Shown here piece after piece: positions 6,677-8,757 of a DNA stretch of 8,757 nucleotides (the stretch's first letter is position 1; each line of letters begins with the position of its first letter). The DNA lies in assembly GCA_041191265.1 (NCBI GenBank), contig JBEEPE010000153.1:1-8757 (forward strand), given 5' to 3'. The notes below the pieces were generated by a model, which worked only from the letters and a program-made list of their open reading frames with translations, was not told where the DNA came from and made no database searches. The position numbers and the translations under genes were made by a program. Origin of the DNA: JBEEPE01 sp041191265. Its GTDB lineage: Bacteria > Verrucomicrobiota > Verrucomicrobiia > Chthoniobacterales > Chthoniobacteraceae.

Positions 6677-6700
6677 TGAAACAAACAACCAACACAAGAC
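6677..6700 (+). promoter_or_regulatory. A/C-rich leader without Shine-Dalgarno, first porin
   Basis: The 24 nt before the start are almost entirely A and C (TGAAACAAAC... to the ATG) and contain no purine-rich anti-16S match, although the protein looks highly expressed. The second porin has a closely similar leader. Unstructured A/C-rich leaders of this sort can recruit ribosomes through protein S1; that is an inference here. An out-of-frame ATG at 6676 follows a G run and could compete. Confidence 0.5.
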
Positions 6701-7543
6701 ATGAAGACGACCAAAACTACTTCAATGGTAACCAAGTCCGCCTTGGCACTGGCCGCTTGCGCGAGTTTGAACGCGCTGGCGGGAGATGCGAAACCGGCGG
6801 CAGCAGCAGCACCTGCTTCCGAGGGTATCCTCGGGCCGGTGACAGCGACGTTAGACACCGGATTTGACACGCGGTATTACTTCCGCGGGCTGTGGTTTGC
6901 AGACAATATCGCCTGGAGCGCGCTGAATGTGACCGTACCTCTCGCTGACAAGCTGACGCTTGTGGTGGGTGGGTCCTACACGAAGGGGATGGATACCCCT
7001 TATATTGGTGGACAGCTTGAGTATCAGGAGGCTGATTATTGGACCTCGCTCAACTACGATGCTGGGGTTGCAAAGTTCGGTTTGGTTTACACTCAGTACG
7101 GATTCCCTCGAGAGTTTTCGGGGCTTGTTGGCTCGACTCCCCAAGGCGTCACCAACGAGTTGCGGGTATTGAACGCGCAGGAGCTCGGGGCGACGGCGTC
7201 CACGACGATTGGACCTGTCAACATCGCTGCAGGTGCTTACTATGATTTCAAAATCGGAGCTACCTACACTCAAGTTGGTGTGGACACATCGATTGAGGTC
7301 ACTTCGAATGTGAGCTTAGTTCCTGCTGTGACGGCGGGTTACAGTATTGGCGATTACTACACCCAAAACGGTGCCCAAGGTGGTTTTACTCACGTGATTC
7401 CGAGCGTATCGACGCCGATCAAGCTCTCGAAAAATGCGACTCTGACGCCATATGCGGCGTACAACATTTCGGGAACACAGCGTCAGAGCAATGTTACGGA
7501 CAGCGAGTTGTTCGGCGGTTTGAAGCTCAGCTTGAGCTTCTAA
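6701..7543 (+). CDS. TorF-like putative outer-membrane porin, copy 1
   Basis: A 280-residue outer-membrane beta-barrel protein. Residues 1-27 form a signal peptide (MKTTKT, hydrophobic core SALALAACASLNALA, cleavage after ALA). A short Ala/Pro-rich spacer follows. From about 45 to the end there are alternating strands and turns, starting with LDTGFDTRYYFRGLWFADN, the opening pattern of TorF/Gcw_chp-type porins. The protein ends in LKLSLSF, with the terminal phenylalanine typical of barrel proteins handled by the Bam machinery. No cysteine remains in the mature part. The substrate is unknown; passive diffusion is likely. It shares its signal peptide and last 60 or so residues closely with the next gene (for example KNATLTPYA and GGLKxS). 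The start is fixed by the shared MKTTKT N-terminus. Base composition is far less G-biased than in the upstream genes, as expected of a highly expressed gene. A strong terminator follows. Confidence 0.8.
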   Translation: MKTTKTTSMVTKSALALAACASLNALAGDAKPAAAAAPASEGILGPVTATLDTGFDTRYYFRGLWFADNIAWSALNVTVPLADKLTLVVGGSYTKGMDTPYIGGQLEYQEADYWTSLNYDAGVAKFGLVYTQYGFPREFSGLVGSTPQGVTNELRVLNAQELGATASTTIGPVNIAAGAYYDFKIGATYTQVGVDTSIEVTSNVSLVPAVTAGYSIGDYYTQNGAQGGFTHVIPSVSTPIKLSKNATLTPYAAYNISGTQRQSNVTDSELFGGLKLSLSF

Positions 7544-7571
7544 TCCGAGTCGAGATTCCTGTTTCCTGTGG

Positions 7572-7600
7572 AGCGTCAGCCTTCGGGCTGGCGCTTTTTT
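7572..7600 (+). terminator. Intrinsic terminator of the first porin gene
   Basis: A 10-bp stem (AGCGTCAGCC / GGCTGGCGCT, one G-U pair) is closed by a TTCG loop in the very stable C(UUCG)G context and followed directly by a run of T. It lies 28 nt past the stop codon, so the two porins are probably separate transcripts. Confidence 0.93.
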
Positions 7601-7717
7601 CATTGTTCAGCCACGTTTTTTTGACGATTTAAATCAATCGTGGGCAGGCACTTAATGTCTTTGTTTGATTTGGCCATGTCTCTTTTGCATCGGGATGGAT
7701 AAAAAAACGTTGCAGTC

Positions 7718-7733
7718 TGGCTATTTTCGAGCA
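7718..7733 (+). promoter_or_regulatory. Sigma-54-like element before the second porin
   Basis: TGGC-N9-GAGCA carries both the GG at -24 and the GC at -12 with correct spacing, although the TT before GC is GA. Its GG lies 84 nt before the porin start, against 85 nt for the candidate ahead of copy 1. Patterns this short arise by chance, and the paralogous leaders may simply share ancestry. Confidence 0.25.
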
Positions 7734-7778
7734 GACATTTGTGAAGCGGCGGTCTCCTCAATGGGGGAACACTGGCGC

Positions 7779-7803
7779 TGAAACACAAACCAGTACAAAC
7801 ACA
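7779..7803 (+). promoter_or_regulatory. A/C-rich leader without Shine-Dalgarno, second porin
   Basis: The 25 nt before the start share TGAAACA and a run of CAAAC/ACAAAC units with the leader of copy 1, and again lack a Shine-Dalgarno sequence. Conservation between the two copies outside the coding region suggests either recent duplication or a retained role in translation. Confidence 0.5.
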
Positions 7804-8613
7804 ATGAAAACGACCAAAACCTCTGTGGTTACCAAGTCAGTCCTCGCCCTCGCTGCTGTGGCGAGCCTCAATGCATTCGCTGGCCCGAAGCCAGCTTCAG
7901 CCGCATGCGCGGCATGTGACGGCGCTCCGTTCAGTGGCAGCCTGTCTGCGGATTACACTGGCGCTCTGATTTTCCGCGGTCTTGACCTCGGTAATAACGT
8001 TCTTTCCACCAACCTGAATGTTTCAGTTCCTTTGGCTGAAGGATTTTCCCTTTCCTTGGGATCTTCGGTTGCTCGGGGTTTGAGTGCGAATGGTCGTCGG
8101 AATGGTGATTTCGGGTTCCAATGGAACACGTACTCTGCGGGGCTAAACTATGACGCAGGCGTTGTGAAAGTAGGTTTAGTCTACAATCAATACGACAACA
8201 CTCAGAGTTCAAGACAGACCGCGCTGGGCAATAGCTTCAATGAGATCGGTCTGACAGTGTCCGCATCGGTTGGCGAAATCGACTTCAGTGGCGCCGTTTA
8301 TCGCGATTTGGACAACGACTCTTGGTACACCCAAGCTTCTGTCGGAACTTCCGTTGAGGTCACCTCGGCTGTGAAGTTGGTGCCTTCTTTGGTTGCTGGC
8401 TACGGGTTCAGCAATTACTACGCCCAGCAGAGCACCAATCCAGGGGATGACGGGTTGACTCATGTCGCGGCGAACCTCGCTGCACCCATCAAGGTGACGA
8501 AGAACGCGACGTTGACCCCTTACGCATCTTGGAACCTCACTGGCGATCAGCGCGCACAGAACCAGCACAACAGCCAGTTGATTGGCGGGTTGAAGTTCAG
8601 CGTGGGTTTCTAA
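7804..8613 (+). CDS. TorF-like putative outer-membrane porin, copy 2
   Basis: A 269-residue paralogue of the preceding gene. Residues 1-26 form a nearly identical signal peptide (MKTTKTSVVTKSVLALAAVASLNAFA, cleavage after AFA). The mature N-terminus holds a pair of cysteines (Cys35 and Cys38, CAAC) absent from copy 1. The first barrel strand is LSADYTGALIFRGLDLGNN. The middle aligns as YSAGLNYDAGVVKVGLVYNQY against YWTSLNYDAGVAKFGLVYTQY in copy 1, and the end as KNATLTPYASWN...LIGGLKFSVGF with terminal Phe. The frame is open back to a GTG at 7741, but the ATG at 7804 is set by the MKTTKT start shared with copy 1. The substrate is unknown. Loop regions between the conserved strands differ most, which would fit altered permeability or surface exposure. 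Base composition is balanced, unlike the G-rich housekeeping genes. It has its own leader and terminator. Confidence 0.8.
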   Translation: MKTTKTSVVTKSVLALAAVASLNAFAGPKPASAACAACDGAPFSGSLSADYTGALIFRGLDLGNNVLSTNLNVSVPLAEGFSLSLGSSVARGLSANGRRNGDFGFQWNTYSAGLNYDAGVVKVGLVYNQYDNTQSSRQTALGNSFNEIGLTVSASVGEIDFSGAVYRDLDNDSWYTQASVGTSVEVTSAVKLVPSLVAGYGFSNYYAQQSTNPGDDGLTHVAANLAAPIKVTKNATLTPYASWNLTGDQRAQNQHNSQLIGGLKFSVGF

Positions 8614-8636
8614 ACTGACTCGTTCGAGATAGATTT

Positions 8637-8667
8637 AAGGCCTTGGCGAAAGCCAAGGCCTTTTTTT
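8637..8667 (+). terminator. Intrinsic terminator of the second porin gene
   Basis: A perfect 11-bp stem (AAGGCCTTGGC / GCCAAGGCCTT) with a GAAA tetraloop runs into seven T residues. It starts 23 nt after the stop codon. This is a textbook strong terminator. Confidence 0.95.
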
Positions 8668-8757
8668 CTTTTGGAAGGAATGCTGTAATCGTCCGGCGGC
8701 GAGATGCGGAATCCGAATGGCGCGGTGGTGGCGCGCGTTGGGGGGCGGGGGTGGCGT

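Noticed and set aside
7626..7635. Perfect 10-bp palindrome GATTTAAATC in the inter-porin gap
   Set aside because: It is short, AT-rich and single copy; such palindromes are common by chance and no regulator can be named.
8704..8757. Possible start of a further plus-strand gene at the window edge
   Set aside because: There are only 18 codons in very G-rich sequence, with no recognisable N-terminus or clear ribosome site; the window ends too soon to judge.

Overview
The window reads as ordinary chromosome from a Gram-negative, LPS-making bacterium. Three things point to Verrucomicrobiota, probably an Opitutales/Opitutaceae-like lineage: the gene content (KDO-8-phosphate synthase, LptC/LptA/LptB-type transport proteins, outer-membrane beta-barrels), the strongly G-biased coding strand with heavy use of TTG/GTG/GCG/GGG codons, and the style of the porin signal peptides (MKTTKT...TKSxLALAA). 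The phylum is an inference; no rRNA or other marker gene is present.

Layout. 77-388 (minus): a small Dabb-fold protein, with a possible terminator hairpin beyond its stop. 389-551: a divergent intergenic region carrying two direct copies of an 11-mer spaced 20 bp apart. 552-2273 (plus): a CPA2/Kef-type monovalent cation:proton antiporter with a C-terminal nucleotide-binding RCK domain. 2436-3563 (plus): a Gfo/Idh/MocA-family oxidoreductase whose usual catalytic EKP motif reads TVP. 3713-6480 (plus): a compact LPS cluster, kdsA - lptC-like - lptA-like - lptB. Its members overlap by 4 nt or sit a few bases apart, so it is very likely one transcript. 6701-7543 and 7804-8613 (plus): two paralogous TorF-like outer-membrane barrel proteins, each with its own leader and a strong intrinsic terminator. 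No gene-free stretch exceeds 300 bases; the longest is 7544-7803, which holds a terminator and the second porin leader. The last 90 bases (8668-8757) hold nothing I can support.

How it fits together. KdsA makes the KDO-8-phosphate needed for the LPS inner core. The LptC-like and LptA-like proteins would form the periplasmic bridge that receives LPS from the inner-membrane transporter, and LptB is that transporter's ATPase. The porins are also envelope proteins, but they look like separate, highly expressed units: their base composition and codon choice differ sharply from everything upstream. The antiporter, the oxidoreductase and the Dabb protein have no evident functional link to the cluster.

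I found no mobile element, CRISPR array, tRNA, rRNA or defence system, and no convincing undescribed multi-gene system. The points most worth a second look are the oxidoreductase lacking its signature catalytic lysine, the porin pair with Shine-Dalgarno-free A/C-rich leaders and possible sigma-54-like elements at matching distances, the direct repeat ahead of the antiporter, and the diverged loop in KdsA.
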